Source of the DNA: Ichthyophonus hoferi
Taxonomy: Eukaryota; Opisthokonta; Ichthyosporea; Ichthyophonida; Ichthyophonidae
Length of the DNA stretch: 22,568 nt
NCBI GenBank assembly: GCA_002751075.1
Contig: NAOQ01000323.1
Coordinates: forward strand, 9,589-32,156
Direction of reading: 5' to 3'
The notes under the pieces were generated by a model. It did no database searches, had not been told where the DNA came from, and saw only the letters and a program-made list of their open reading frames with translations. Each line of letters opens with the position of its first letter. Position 1 is the first letter of the stretch. The position numbers and the translations under genes are program-made. This document shows, piece after piece, positions 1-11,338 of the stretch.

Positions 1-2
1 TG

Positions 3-22
3 TTTTTTTTTTTTTTTTTTTT
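3..22. repeat. T20 homopolymer
   Basis: Twenty T in a row open the window. It could be the poly(A) tail of a minus-strand retroelement whose body would lie to the right, but I recognise no such body in 23-600. Confidence 0.8.
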
Positions 23-797
23 CAATTTGAATGGTATTGCCATCATTTAACTTGAATGAATCACGAGGGCTGCCCAAAATCCTATTAAAAATAGTTGTTC
101 AACACTAAACCTTTTGCTATCTATTATTCAAATAAATATATCTCATGTTGAGTGAGATACAAAACCAGATGTACTTGCACTAGAGAAAAAAACACCAAGT
201 TTGATTGACTCTAAGTAATTCAAGCTCTAAAAATTAGACCACTGAAATTGCAATGTGCAGTTAGAAGTTACACATGCTATGTATAATTAAGTGTTAATTA
301 ATAATATTTAATTAATCGTATGATGTCATTAATAATAGCTAATTAGGACTACATGTTTAGTGCAGTCTAGAACGTAAATTTACCAGAGTTTTAAATGGTG
401 TTGGTCATTGGCATTTAATCACGTAGTGATTAATGATATATGCATGATACATATCATCTAGAATGATCCTTTGAATAATCATTGGTCGATATGTTGCTGC
501 AACATGTTAGATAACAGCTAGGTTGAATCCCTATTATATAATATACTTATCTCAAATGCTTACCACATGACAATTGGTATTGGTTTGAACCAACAAATAT
601 ATAGCCAACAATCACAGATTTACTCTGGGTCCCAATTTTATAGTGTAGAACAATAAAGTATTGTACATAATATTCTTCCGTTGTAAGAAGTAGTAAATGA
701 TAATTAATAAAAGAGCTATTTCAATTCCTACCGCACCACAAGTCAGACGTAAGACTGCTACAGCAAATTGCGAGTAAATTGGGATCTGTAAAAATAA
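23..797. other. AT-rich noncoding stretch
   Basis: No gene, RNA or repeat was recognised. Short TTAATTAA-type palindromes near 290-330 are expected in such AT-rich sequence. Confidence 0.6.
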
Positions 798-977
798 AGA
801 AAAAACAACATCCAATTCTCCTCTGATACAAGTGATGTGGAAACATCAAGAAATTTACTTGAAGACTTTGATATTATTACAAATATTAAATCTAGTGAAG
901 TAAAAGAGGAACATTGCATGTCCATTGACAGTGACACAGGATCTACAAAAAGCAATAAAGATTATGACATTATGTGA
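798..977 (+). other. unassigned 60-codon open stretch with protein-like composition
   Basis: One plus frame, between stops at 795-797 and 975-977, reads as an acidic, polar peptide containing SSDTSDVETSRNLLEDFDII and MSIDSDTGSTKSNKDYDIM. I do not recognise it. It has no good start codon context and could be a leftover exon or transposon piece. The stretch is short enough to be chance, although the composition is unlike the surrounding AT-rich noise. Confidence 0.2.
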
Positions 978-1749
978 ATTTGTTGTTGAAATATCCTAAG
1001 TAATAAAGAGAAATAAAATTCTGTTAGAGAAATCTTTCATATTAAAAAATACAACTTGTAAGTCATTGAATAAGAAATTAAAAACCAGTTAATTGTAAGT
1101 GTATGTATAGGCTAACTTAAAATTTCTTTGTATCAATGTTTTAATTATCAAAGTTGTTTAAGTAGTAAGAAATTGTGCTTTAATTAGCTATTACCTCAAG
1201 ACAACCCTGAGGTAATCAGATAGAAATTGTTGATATTACAAGATTGCTTACCATTAGATTTGGATTTGCAAATAAGTTTTATGCTCTTTTTTAGGGGCAA
1301 AAAATAATTATCACACCAAGTAAATAAATATTCTAGAGCAACTCATTTTCCAACTAATGGCATGGCATATAGAAATCTGGTGCTAAAACACTACCATAAG
1401 CAAATTTATATATTTTCATATATTGGGAGAATCAAAATAATTAAATATTATGCATTTGTACTGCAGCAAAATATGAATGCCTTTCTTTATTAGATAATTA
1501 TAAGCAAAGATGGGTTTGAAATGCGATTCCATTAATTATTATTTAACTTTTGTATATGCATAACCAAATAAATATTTGATAAATGATTGGCATATAATAT
1601 CTACTCTAAATTAATAATAAATAGCAAATAATCTAATAATATGTACATATGGAAAACGTGATTCTATGCAAACAAAAATAATAGGACTTACTCCAATCAT
1701 ATAGTATGTAAAGATTGTGATAAAACCAATGTCTTAAAATCAATTGGTG
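978..1749. other. AT-rich noncoding stretch downstream of the copia fossil
   Basis: This is where the 3' LTR of the minus-strand copia fossil would be expected, but no LTR partner was seen. A perfect 9-bp inverted repeat ATTACCTCA / TGAGGTAAT lies at 1190-1216. Nothing else was recognised. Confidence 0.5.
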
Positions 1750-3165
1750 AGAATGCTTTAATAAAATTATTTGAGGTATTTAAGCCACTGATGACAGTTT
1801 GAATATCAATATTGCCAGTGTGATGTCAACTTCCTGCATAATGATAACGTATGTCAATATGTTTTGTTTTTTGAGATATCCCTTTAGCAAATGGGATAGA
1901 CTCTGCAGTGCAGATGATGCATTAGCAACATAAATGGGCGCAAGAAGTATGTTGTATTCTAAATTAAGAAGAAACTTGGTGAGTCATGTAGACTTCTGTG
2001 CTGGATCATAATATGTATTGCATTTTGCCTCCAATATTGAAAGTGTTACAGGGTTCGGTAATATGAATCATCAATGGATGAGAAATTTACCATTCCGTCT
2101 ATAACAAACATAGCCATCACTGGATGTGTAGGTAATTTTAGTCTCAGCAAAGTTAAAGTTGGCATACCCAAATAATTGACATGTACCAGTGCTAAACATA
2201 AACTGACGGTCAATAAGTTTAAAAGATATAACAATGTGTTGATTAAGATTTTCATGGTCAGATTAGATTAACTAGCTATTACTACCTTTGTCACAACAAA
2301 GCTAAAAATTACACACAACTAATTGAAAATCTCAAAGGATGTGGACAAGTCATTCGAATTACCACAGATTGCTCTAAAAAAGATAGAGGTACATCACGAA
2401 TAGCTAACAGGTTGCTCTTCCCTTTTTCTGTCCATAGGAAAAAGCACGTGCTTAAATGGATCCTTTTTTGAAATAACTTGGATACTGACATCGGGGCTCG
2501 CTCTAACATGTATGCATTGAAAATCGCTGGAAAACTGCAGTTCTTGATTAGTGACTTCGCTGTAATAGGCTTAATCATATTATCTTTGTCATTGAAATCT
2601 TTAGATACAACAAAAAAATTGCCAACATAAAGGCAGAGGCACAGGAAGTAAGTAGTTCCATGTAGAATGTACAAACATGGATATTTTTCCTTTGGATACA
2701 TGTGGATGGATTTCAGGAAGGTATCCAGTATCTTATTCCAGAGTAATGAGCTTTTATGTAGCTCATATAAGCTGTGCCTGAGGCAACAAACCATACTGGG
2801 ACAATCACTATCCTTTATCAAATGTGGCTGCTCCATGTAAAGCAGAATTTCCAGGTATGCATGTAAGTAGGCACCAGTGATGCCCATTGGGGTAATATCA
2901 TAACCTCTGGCTGCGGCAATGCTCAAAAGAACTTGGACAATAACAAAAGAGGTCACTGGAAAACTGGTTTCCAAAACATTAATGCCCTTCTTCCGAGGAC
3001 CCTTGAACTTAATTATGGCTCTCTCATTGTCCCACTTGCGATGAAAGACCCAGAGGCTGTATATAATAGCTTTTCTCTTTGGGCGAGAAACTGAATTCCA
3101 AACATGATAAGAGTTCATTGTACTCAACTTCAACTCCATAGCCTTGATCCATCTTACTTTATCGT
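1750..3165 (-). mobile_element. Ty1/copia retrotransposon fossil, reverse transcriptase and RNase H remnant
   Basis: The minus strand shows copia-type polymerase protein in order: the RT entry (WVFHRKWDNE-like, about 3165-3000), the RT palm region (IAAARGYDITPMGITGAYLH about 2940-2870, then MEQP, SLYEL and LCLYVGN), and the RNase H region (about 2250-1850) ending in the typical KHIDIRYHY block. It is a fossil broken in several places. The gag, protease and integrase parts are not recognisable upstream, and no pair of long terminal repeats was found. Without LTRs its age cannot be dated. The RT frame is still fairly open, so it is decayed but not ancient beyond recognition. Confidence 0.85.
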
Positions 3166-4376
3166 TTGTATAGTGATTGCACTATTAAAATCATGTTTTT
3201 ACTAATAAGACTATATCTAATAAATTTATTAAAATAACACCTACTTGTTAACCATGCGGCCGATCAATGCTTAACACCTTTTTGATATACGTTTTTTCAC
3301 TGTTGCCCGAACAATCAATTTAATATCCAACCAATTGAATATTGTGTAGAAACGTTCCGACCATAATAATGTATATCTATATAAAAATAATTTTGTTAAT
3401 AATAGTCGAGGCAGAAGCATTCCTGTGACCTGTATTCACTTAGATAGAGAGAGAATACCGAATTAAAGGGCGTTTTAGCGTGCCCCTTTGAATACTTTGA
3501 ATACGTAGAGTACAGATATGATAAGACATTTACCTCTTCATAGACACCAAAAATAGTTTACAGGCGTATAGAAAAGTATAAAATATTTAAAATGCAAAGT
3601 GAGTGCACAATATCTACATGAAATTTTATATTCATAAGAGATAAATAGAGATCAGGCTAACCTTTCCTTTTCTAAACTCATCTCTTGACATACTGTATTT
3701 AGCAATTTGCCTAAATCTTTTGAATACAGAATAAAAAAATTGGTTTTTATCAATCCAACCTTGTAATCAATTAAATCTATATAATACTGCTTTCACTTTA
3801 TACTAGGTCAATCGGAACATATGAATGAATAGTTAGGTCTATGAAGTTGAAACTAATCGGAGCTAGAATCGTATCATCTATTAATCCGATGAAGCGATCT
3901 TCAATCTTTTACTTCTTGTTGTGCAACTTTAATCTGCAACGCACTATCTTGTACTTCAAATCGCTATCCAATAGCATTAACGGCATTAAATACCATCAAC
4001 ATTTCTCCATCTATTTATGCTTGAGCAACATCGAATCTATTAAATCTCATTTCTCATTTTATCTTTAACCAATTATTATTTACCTTATTGTTGGATATAT
4101 AATGAAAAATTACCCTAACCACTGATTAATAAGTTCCAATTGTAAATTACCAATTTTTTTTTTTTTGTTAATAACATAAATAAAATTAGGTCAATTACTC
4201 AATTAATCATAACCGATATTCTATTTCATTTTGTGCAATAAAGCTGTGTGGGTTCATATTAGGGTACCAAAAAGTTGAGCAATTGGCTAAATGATGAACA
4301 AAAGTCAAACGCCGTCCCAATAAAAATGCAATATCTCAATTCAATTGCTATTATTACTATATATAGCCACGAGCCA
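3166..4376. other. AT-rich noncoding stretch
   Basis: No integrase, gag or LTR belonging to the copia fossil was recognised here. The open frame at 3841-4068 has no recognisable features and looks like chance. Confidence 0.5.
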
Positions 4377-4594
4377 TTTAGATGCTACAACCATGAGCCA
4401 TACATGTAATAAATTACAAATTTTTTATATTATTAAAAAAACAATAAACAAGAAACAACTGTTTTGTTTGTTCACTGACGTTATTTCAAGAAAAACTATT
4501 TTATCTACTCTAAGAGTATGTAAAGGCTATATATTATAACTGATTAAACGTGCATATATATAAATATATGCATCTGGTTGTTGTAGCATCTAAA
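4377..4594. mobile_element. possible MITE with TA-flanked terminal inverted repeats
   Basis: A perfect 15-bp inverted repeat, TTTAGATGCTACAAC at 4377-4391 and its reverse complement at 4580-4594, bounds 218 bp of AT-rich DNA. Read with a TA target duplication, the inner termini are GATGCTACAAC, as in Tc1/mariner-type non-autonomous elements. An inner 9-bp hairpin lies near the right end (4554-4575). No transposase is encoded. A chance inverted repeat in AT-rich DNA is less likely at 15 bp but possible. Confidence 0.4.
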
Positions 4595-5294
4595 CATTAT
4601 CAAGTGCACCAACAAGAGTAAAAAAGAGCTACCTACGTCTGTAACACGACTTCTTGTAATTTTAAAATATATATTTATTCATAAACTTTTATTGGTATAG
4701 CAAATGGCGCCTCCCTTTTAAAAACATTACTTCACTTATTAACCTAAAGTAAAGCATTTTTTTTTTTTAAACTGTATAAGTATTTAGGAAACCATAGCAA
4801 TAAGACACGAATAATACAAAACGACGCTATATTTTGTATGAAAACCTCAAGTTTATTGTGGTATTTTGCCATAAAGATTACCCATTTAATTAATACTAGA
4901 TCGAGTAACTATTATTGGCCTTAAAACATTTTCAATGTTTTACCTAACATACAATACAATAAATATAAAGGCTTTAAATTTAAAACCCATCTAAGCGAAA
5001 TTTCCTTCTTATATACATTCACTCATACTCATATGCTCACATTTTTTTAAGTCCTTTGGAGATATTATTTTGTACACATTTTTCTATGCACTATACAGTT
5101 AAATATAAGATGGTCAATGATTCCTCTGGCCTGTTAGTATCTAATTACAGTTGATGTGGTGGTATAATGGAATATCTGAAGGTTTGCGTAAAAAAACATT
5201 TAGACATGCGTGCCAAGTGCATGTGCCTACTACAGTCCCCAACTTGACCATAAGAAAATAAAATATCTTTACAAAATGTTAAGAGCAGTTTACA
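4595..5294. other. 3' flank of Trm11, no gene seen
   Basis: This stretch holds the Trm11 3' UTR and downstream DNA. The nearest minus-strand AATAAA seen is at 4852-4857, about 440 nt past the stop, so the real poly(A) signal may be a variant. At 5156-5169 it shares the 14-mer GTGGTGGTATAATG with the tRNA-like sequence at 18858-18871 (opposite strand). Confidence 0.45.
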
Positions 5295-8108
5295 TCAACG
5301 TGATGGAGAAGGTGAGGTGTCCTCACTCATAACTTCAAACACCTTCTCCCTGAAGGAATTGAAGGCATCTTTCATGTCTTGAGACACCCCAGGACCAGCC
5401 TGTATGAATCAAAACAGTCAGTTTTGCGCTTAGAGGAAACGTATGGGCGGGCACACATGCTGCAGCGTTTATCCTATGAGCTTCATACCCCATCCACCTG
5501 ATGGATGTGATAAGTGCGTATAACTTATGAAGCTCTGTATCTATTACTATCAAACCACACTCACCTGGTATGGCGCTGTCTTGGTCATGGTCACCAACCT
5601 ACGACTCCAGCGTCCAGCCATTGGATTTTCACAGTTAGATACCAAGGTAAGACTGGGATGTTCTGGCAACATTTCATCCTTGTAACTGCAAGCCCACCAT
5701 GTCAGACCGGGATTTTTGTAGGGTACACACACCATTCTCCACATAAGAATGACTTACTCTAGCTTGCAGACGGGCATCCAGTATACTAGACGGCCATTCA
5801 TTCGCAGATACTTGGCTCCAAATTCTAAAACATCATTCAGTACCTACATAATTCCTTGTGATGTCAGGTATTGCACAGAAATTAACCGAAAACGCCAAAA
5901 TAAATATCATATATATGGCCACTTGGTGGGACACCAGAGCGTATCATACTTAAGAACTACTAGTTTTTTCTATTCCATTATACCTATCACCCATTAGTCA
6001 CGTCAGGAAGCGGTACAAGTGTATATCCTACATATCCCAAACAAAAGATAGATCTGTGGATACTGCCAAACTGTAAGCTCTTACCGACGCCCCCTTAGTA
6101 AAGAAAAGGTAAAAGGGGTTATTAGCTCTCTCTAAACACTTAGTAGCTAAAAAAGTAATGGAAAATCATTTCGAATCATAAGCTTATTGCAGGTAACCAA
6201 TGAACACCACCTTCTAGCAGTATGTCCAATGCAACTTATCTCATCATTTATCTACTCTCTATGTAAGTGTCACAGAAATAACTTACCTCAGCCAGACTGT
6301 AGCGAACAGTCTGAGGAATATGACTACCTCGCCTGCAGGGACAGGACAATAGACTGTTAGATAGTTGCCCTAGCGTACATCCCACCCTTTCCCCAGTGAG
6401 AGACCCATCCCACTGCTTACATGTCTTTAGGTATCTGGCCTATCTTACTGGGCTTCCTCACCCCGATCATGCGAGCATCTTCTCTAATTCCATAGGGAGC
6501 TGAGGATATCAAATATCAGTCGCTGTACTACTTGTCATGGCTGTGCCATTAGAAGTGAGAGTGGGTAGTTGACGGGGCTATCTAGTCTAGTTCCCCTTTT
6601 TGTAATCTCTATAAAGATGAGCATGAGATAGCGACACAGACTGCCATAGCACTATTGGTAAACTAATACATGTAAGGAATAGTAGAATATATGCAACAAT
6701 TATATGATCCTTCAATATCCACTACTAAATTCGCGTGTACATACTAGAGCCTGAATAAAGGCGATCATATACAGTCATGCATCCCTTTTGAGTAATGTCT
6801 CTACGCATGGTTCTATACCTCTCCTATCCAATACTATTGCTTCATAAGCCTGACTGTCATATGTCAGAGTATACCTATATATTGGTATCAGTCTAAGAGT
6901 ATATTACTCATATCATGTGTGCAGGTAGTTGAAGTTATAACCTGTCCCATAGAATGAATGCATACGCTCACCACAGTTAGCCACAGTGAGCGATTTTACC
7001 CTTGTGCAATGCAAACAAGCACAAGCAGGTTACATACGGTCACAAACAATGGCATCAAACCATTCTATCGGTCTGATGGGCATATGAGCAAAGTCCAGTA
7101 CACAGAGGTCGACCAGGCGATGTTCAAAGCCGTACTGGCGGAAAGAACCGAGAATATTGTTATGCTCTAGAGAGGACACCCCAATTAGTCCCTAGAGTTC
7201 TGGGTTACCTTGCGGCCTAACCTATCCCGCAGGCGTTACCAGCAATAATATTACTCACCCCTTCCCCTAATCACACGGGGATCAATATCAGACCCTATGG
7301 TATGGGCCCCGAAATGTGCACAGCTGATAATGATGCTGCCTGTAGAGAAGCACCCAGTTAGTGTGCATATATTATGCCAGATACCAGCTACAGAAGGACC
7401 ATGAGCATTCGCCTGGCTATTATCATGCTTATATAACCGAGTCTAACCCAATATTGAGTAGACCAAGTTCATATTGCAGATAGGTGATACTTTCGCACAT
7501 CATGCTTACACAAACAATCCAACCAAGCATGAAAGGGGAGACCAATTCTTACCTGTACCAGCAAAAGGGTCGTAGACTAGGGAACTGGGTCTAGCCTGTA
7601 ATCCAGAAGATTTGATCAGGACAAAGTAATACAACTGTAACGAATGGACTAGATATACTGCAAATATAGTTTAATTCTGCCCAATAGAAGTCTATCAAAG
7701 CCTTGCCGTGCATTCCAATCGCGGCTTTTAATCAAAGACCCTTTTATAAAGTTCAGGTGCTGGTGCAAGCTCACATAAATACAAATATAAAATATAGCAG
7801 AATAGCCTCATTATCAAACGTAAGGTACAATGTGGCTTGGCGAGTAAGCTTGGCATAATGTAGTAATAGTGTCATTCAAAACATGCTCTATTTTTAGGAT
7901 TTTTGACAATAGTGTTACACTCGGTTGTATAGAGGATGTGGGAATATGTATGAGCAAAACATAGACTGTGTGAATCATATAAGCCATTTACCCAAGCCAT
8001 GTTGGCACATAGGAGACTCAGTTCTGGATCCATGCTGGTTGTACCAATGAAGTTTCTCTCTGTTAGCTTGTAATCGTGAATCAGACGTCTTGCATCCCCT
8101 GCTGCTAC
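5295..8108 (-). CDS. TRMT11: Trm11 exons 7-15: Rossmann-fold methyltransferase domain
   Basis: Exon 7 carries the conserved FIGTTSMDPELS stretch that precedes the SAM pocket. Exons 8 and 9 together encode DPFAGTG, with the phase-1 intron cutting the last Gly codon, then SCAHFGAH and GSDID. Exon 10 ends and exon 11 begins inside the catalytic DPPY motif: the first Pro codon is split, and the motif reads DPPYG. Exon 12 gives SHIPQTVRYSLAE, exon 13 GRLVYWMP, and exon 14 MLPEHPSLTLVSNCE followed by SRRL. Exon 15 is a polar tail ending TSPSPSR before TGA at 5297-5295. All expected catalytic-fold motifs are present and intact. Confidence 0.93.
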
Positions 8109-11100
8109 CTGCATAAACCTGTTTTAGTTTTTATTGATACAAATCTGGTAATATGCATTTAATCAGGGACAAATAGTCATTGGTCAAGAGAAAACGATAA
8201 AGCAAAACAATAGGCTATCAATCATTTCAGTGGGAACATGATGGGCGCAAGGGAACATGCATACAGTCTCGTACACACCTGACGGCCCATGTAGACGTGG
8301 TAGGGGAGATCTGGGGTTTTCTGGGTGTCACATCCATAGTCCTCCACATAGCACAGAATATGTTTAGGATTCTGAAGGGTAGGTTTGACATGAGTAAGAT
8401 CATCGGCATCGGCTGTAATGTATGTCCACATAATGGCATAGTATGCTGCCCTTGAGAAATTCTTTCCAAAGAAATTCTGCTTAATATGCCTGTGCCATGA
8501 AATAAATCTTACCCATGACAACCTCAAAAAAGAAAAAGAGGATGAATCGTTAAGGGAGGTAAATCTGTGGAAGACTAGGAATAGGCTGATCGGGTATGTT
8601 TATCTTGGCTTTCTAATCTTTAATCTAGTTAGGTAGCATTAAATATAGATTGTTCCCAATCCCGCTGATTATAGATCGCTACTGTTTAGAATGTATATAG
8701 GTATATCAAGCAAACTTGAGTACTTGTATCATGCTTTGTCCTGCTACTCCAAGAAACATCACATTTTTATAAGATCAACTATATCAATGAGTAAGGGGGA
8801 TCAAATATTGACTATTTGCTAATATTACCCATCACGCCTAAATATACAGAATTGTATTTATCTCCATATAAAAAATCATGCAGGTGTTACTGGTCCCGTT
8901 GGTGCTAGCACACACTATATGTTAATCTACATTATACCCTTCTAGACCGTAATCCCATGTACCATTTCTGATTGGATTCGCACCCTCTAACTGTAATCCC
9001 AGTGGTCTATCTAATCTGACGTCAGATCATGCTATTAATGTATCTGCTGAATAATATCTTTTTCAAAAGAGGGCATCTTCTTTAAAGGATTATTATTGCC
9101 CAGTTACAGACAACTATACTAATACATAGACATGCAGTTGCGGCCGACAACCCACAGCTGAAAGTACTGGGTCATCCATCGTAATCATTGCATAATCAAT
9201 ACTGTCGGCATATGGCCAACTTTCAACTTTACTAAATTATTATAGAGACATGCCCATTCGGCCCCTTCATGGTAGCTCCCAATCGTATTGCATCAAAGAA
9301 CAGCCCAGTTCTTATTTTAAATCTACCGAATAAATGGAGGCCATAAAAGCATTATATAATGTCCTGATTAAATTTATAACCTCACCATAATATACACTGA
9401 CGCACTAGTATTGGCTGAAAACAGACCCACCACCCACCTTTAGATCCACATCAGACTCCAGGGGAATATGGTCAAGTCCTTTAAACAACAGCTCTCTCCG
9501 ACTGATATTATATTCAGATAAGTGTCTGCCCAAAAAACTCACGATAGATGAAGGATATCAACCCTAACCAGACAGGATGGTAAAACAGAAGATATGCTAT
9601 ATGGTATATAGAAAAAGTAGTCTATGTAAGCCTTGGGACGAAGTCCAAACCGTTATATATTCAGATAACAGTGAGACCGATTACACAGACAATGGGTAAA
9701 TATTTACCATTTTCTCTTTCCTATCATATACGGCTATTTTTTTAAAAAATGCTCGTTCATATTACAATAACAGCCTAGACCTCTTCATGCCTGATTCGCG
9801 GAAAAACTTGGCCAAAAATCCTGCGCCAATCAAACAGGAGGGAAAACCCACATTCTACCCAACCACAAGACCCAATCATTTCAGACCATCTTACCGGTTG
9901 GAAACTTTCTTGCCGAAGGTGCCATAGTTTAATTTGAAGGTAGTGCCAGCTTTTATACAGTCCCCCTAGATGACGCATATATCAGTATCATAGCCCTGTG
10001 GCAGAAGGCCACCCAAAGCAGCATCTCCCTCTCGCAGTCAATGTGCAATGACTCTTACGTTGCCCTTGCAATTCAACCATGCTAAGAGAAAGCCTTAAAA
10101 GAAACCAGACTACTTAAAGCTGGCTACTCTAATGAAATGAGACGTGAGTCCTAAACAGAAAAATCAACTCACCAAGATAACCTGATTCTCTTTTCTAACA
10201 TATTAATAGATCCAATATGCCAAACTAAATCAGAGGGTACAAACGGTATGAGCATGACAAACAAATTTTCAACTAACATGGCTTCATTTAAGATGGATTA
10301 AAAGGTACTGATCCCTTCAACATTATCGAGTTTTTCCAAACACCTAGCTCGAGTTTGAGTAGTACTTTTCAAAAACAACTAAATCAGGATGCAAAAATTA
10401 TATATCACACGCATTCAGTACTTGCAGTTAGATCTATCTTAGGGAAACTTACAAAACGCTCCGGGGACAAGGCATCCAGCTGAGTAAAGATTCCTTCTAA
10501 AGTGGTGTCATCGGCCCAAATATCATATACAGCTCTGAGAGTAGCAAGGCCTTGTTAAATAAATAGCAACAACGGAAAAAGGCAGAAATACCAAACAGCA
10601 AGTAGCGGATTACCTACCGGATGGATACAGCTCTTTGCATGATGGTTAAAACGGCTTCCTCCGATGGTAAATCAACCCATAGAAAAGGAGACTGGGGTGG
10701 GAAGGGAATATAGTTGGTAGATGAAAAAGAAAAAAGAAGCTATTGATTTTTAGGTGGCAACTGCAACCCAAGTAACTTTCCACTAACAACCGGTTCCCGC
10801 CGGCTCAACCTCTATATAGCAAGGCAGTCCACATTTGCTCTGCTGACCAACTGTCCTTTTTCATCCACATCACAAAAACGTTACGGCATAATAGACCTTA
10901 GCAATCCCAGTCTAACTGTATAGCACGAGAAATGCCGATTACGTAGAGCTAGTACTGAATTGCAGAGAATGTAAATAAAGACCTACTTATAGGGTTAAAA
11001 AGAAAACATACAGCAGTCATTATTGGATGTCTAGCAACAAACATGACTAGCCTGTAATAGCCCACAAGGGAAAATACAGAACCCGGCAAGCCACTAACTA

Positions 11101-11338
11101 GTGGACTCGAAAGGCGGGGTTTATACCAACCCGTTTTGCCAAATATACATATTTTCTAAAATAAATGTCTAATTCGCGGGTAATTACAGAGTAACCGCCG
11201 AGGGGGTATAGCAAAACAAACCTCTTCGGTATAGTCACTAAGTACAGTGAGCTTTAAACCGTGCATGTCGGCGAGCGACTGCAACTCAGGCAGTCTAAAG
11301 GTCTCATTGGACTGAACAAATTGGACAAGGAACTTCAT
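5295..11338 (-). CDS. TRMT11: tRNA (guanine(10)-N2)-methyltransferase catalytic subunit Trm11, complete, 15 exons
   Basis: Trm11 methylates N2 of guanosine 10 in tRNA using S-adenosylmethionine, with Trm112 as activating partner (family knowledge). Exons, in order of translation: 11338-11222, 10691-10618, 10534-10453, 9965-9895, 9501-9438, 8371-8279, 8108-7992, 7595-7553, 7339-7259, 7166-7038, 6499-6421, 6332-6287, 5843-5758, 5685-5565, 5399-5295. All introns are GT-AG and all phases join, giving 1308 nt or 435 residues, close to the yeast and human proteins. The start at 11338 is the first ATG, has A at -3, and is followed by FRLPELQSL, which matches the family N-terminus. Motifs seen are FIGTTSMD, DPFAGTG (SAM-binding motif I), GSDID (end of strand 2), CDPPYG (motif IV), LVSNCE, SRRL and a C-terminal NSFREKVFE. 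No internal stop or frameshift was seen, so it looks functional. Exact exon borders are inferred without RNA data. Confidence 0.95.
8279..11338 (-). CDS. TRMT11: Trm11 exons 1-6: N-terminal THUMP-containing part
   Basis: These six exons encode about the first 167 residues. In Trm11 this part holds the THUMP RNA-binding fold that grips the tRNA (family knowledge). Visible family matches are FRLPELQSL in exon 1, SPFLWVDLPSEEA in exon 2, AVYDIWADD in exon 3, GTTFKLNYGTFGKKV in exon 4, ELLFKGLDHIPLE in exon 5 and NPKHILCYVEDYG in exon 6. The acceptor chosen for exon 6 is the TTCAG ending at 8372, because it alone keeps phase with exon 5 and gives LK-NPKH, matching the family LKKPQH. An upstream CAG gives an attractive open frame but the wrong phase. 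Exon 4 is joined at the TAG ending at 9966 for the same reason. Confidence 0.88.
8372..9437 (-). other. Trm11 intron 5, longest in the gene (1066 nt)
   Basis: It has GTGGGT donor and TTCAG acceptor. No repeat, nested gene or RNA was recognised. Other Trm11 introns over 300 nt (10692-11221, 9966-10452, 9502-9894, 7596-7991, 6500-7037, 5844-6286) likewise show nothing recognisable. Confidence 0.6.

Noticed and set aside
3841-4068. 75-residue plus-strand frame
   Set aside because: Low-complexity Ser/Ile/Leu/Phe-rich composition typical of AT-rich noise, with no recognisable motif.
8222-8527. 101-residue minus-strand open frame around Trm11 exon 6
   Set aside because: Only 8279-8371 is real exon. 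The upstream part of the frame is intron, and using its earlier acceptor would break the phase with exon 5.
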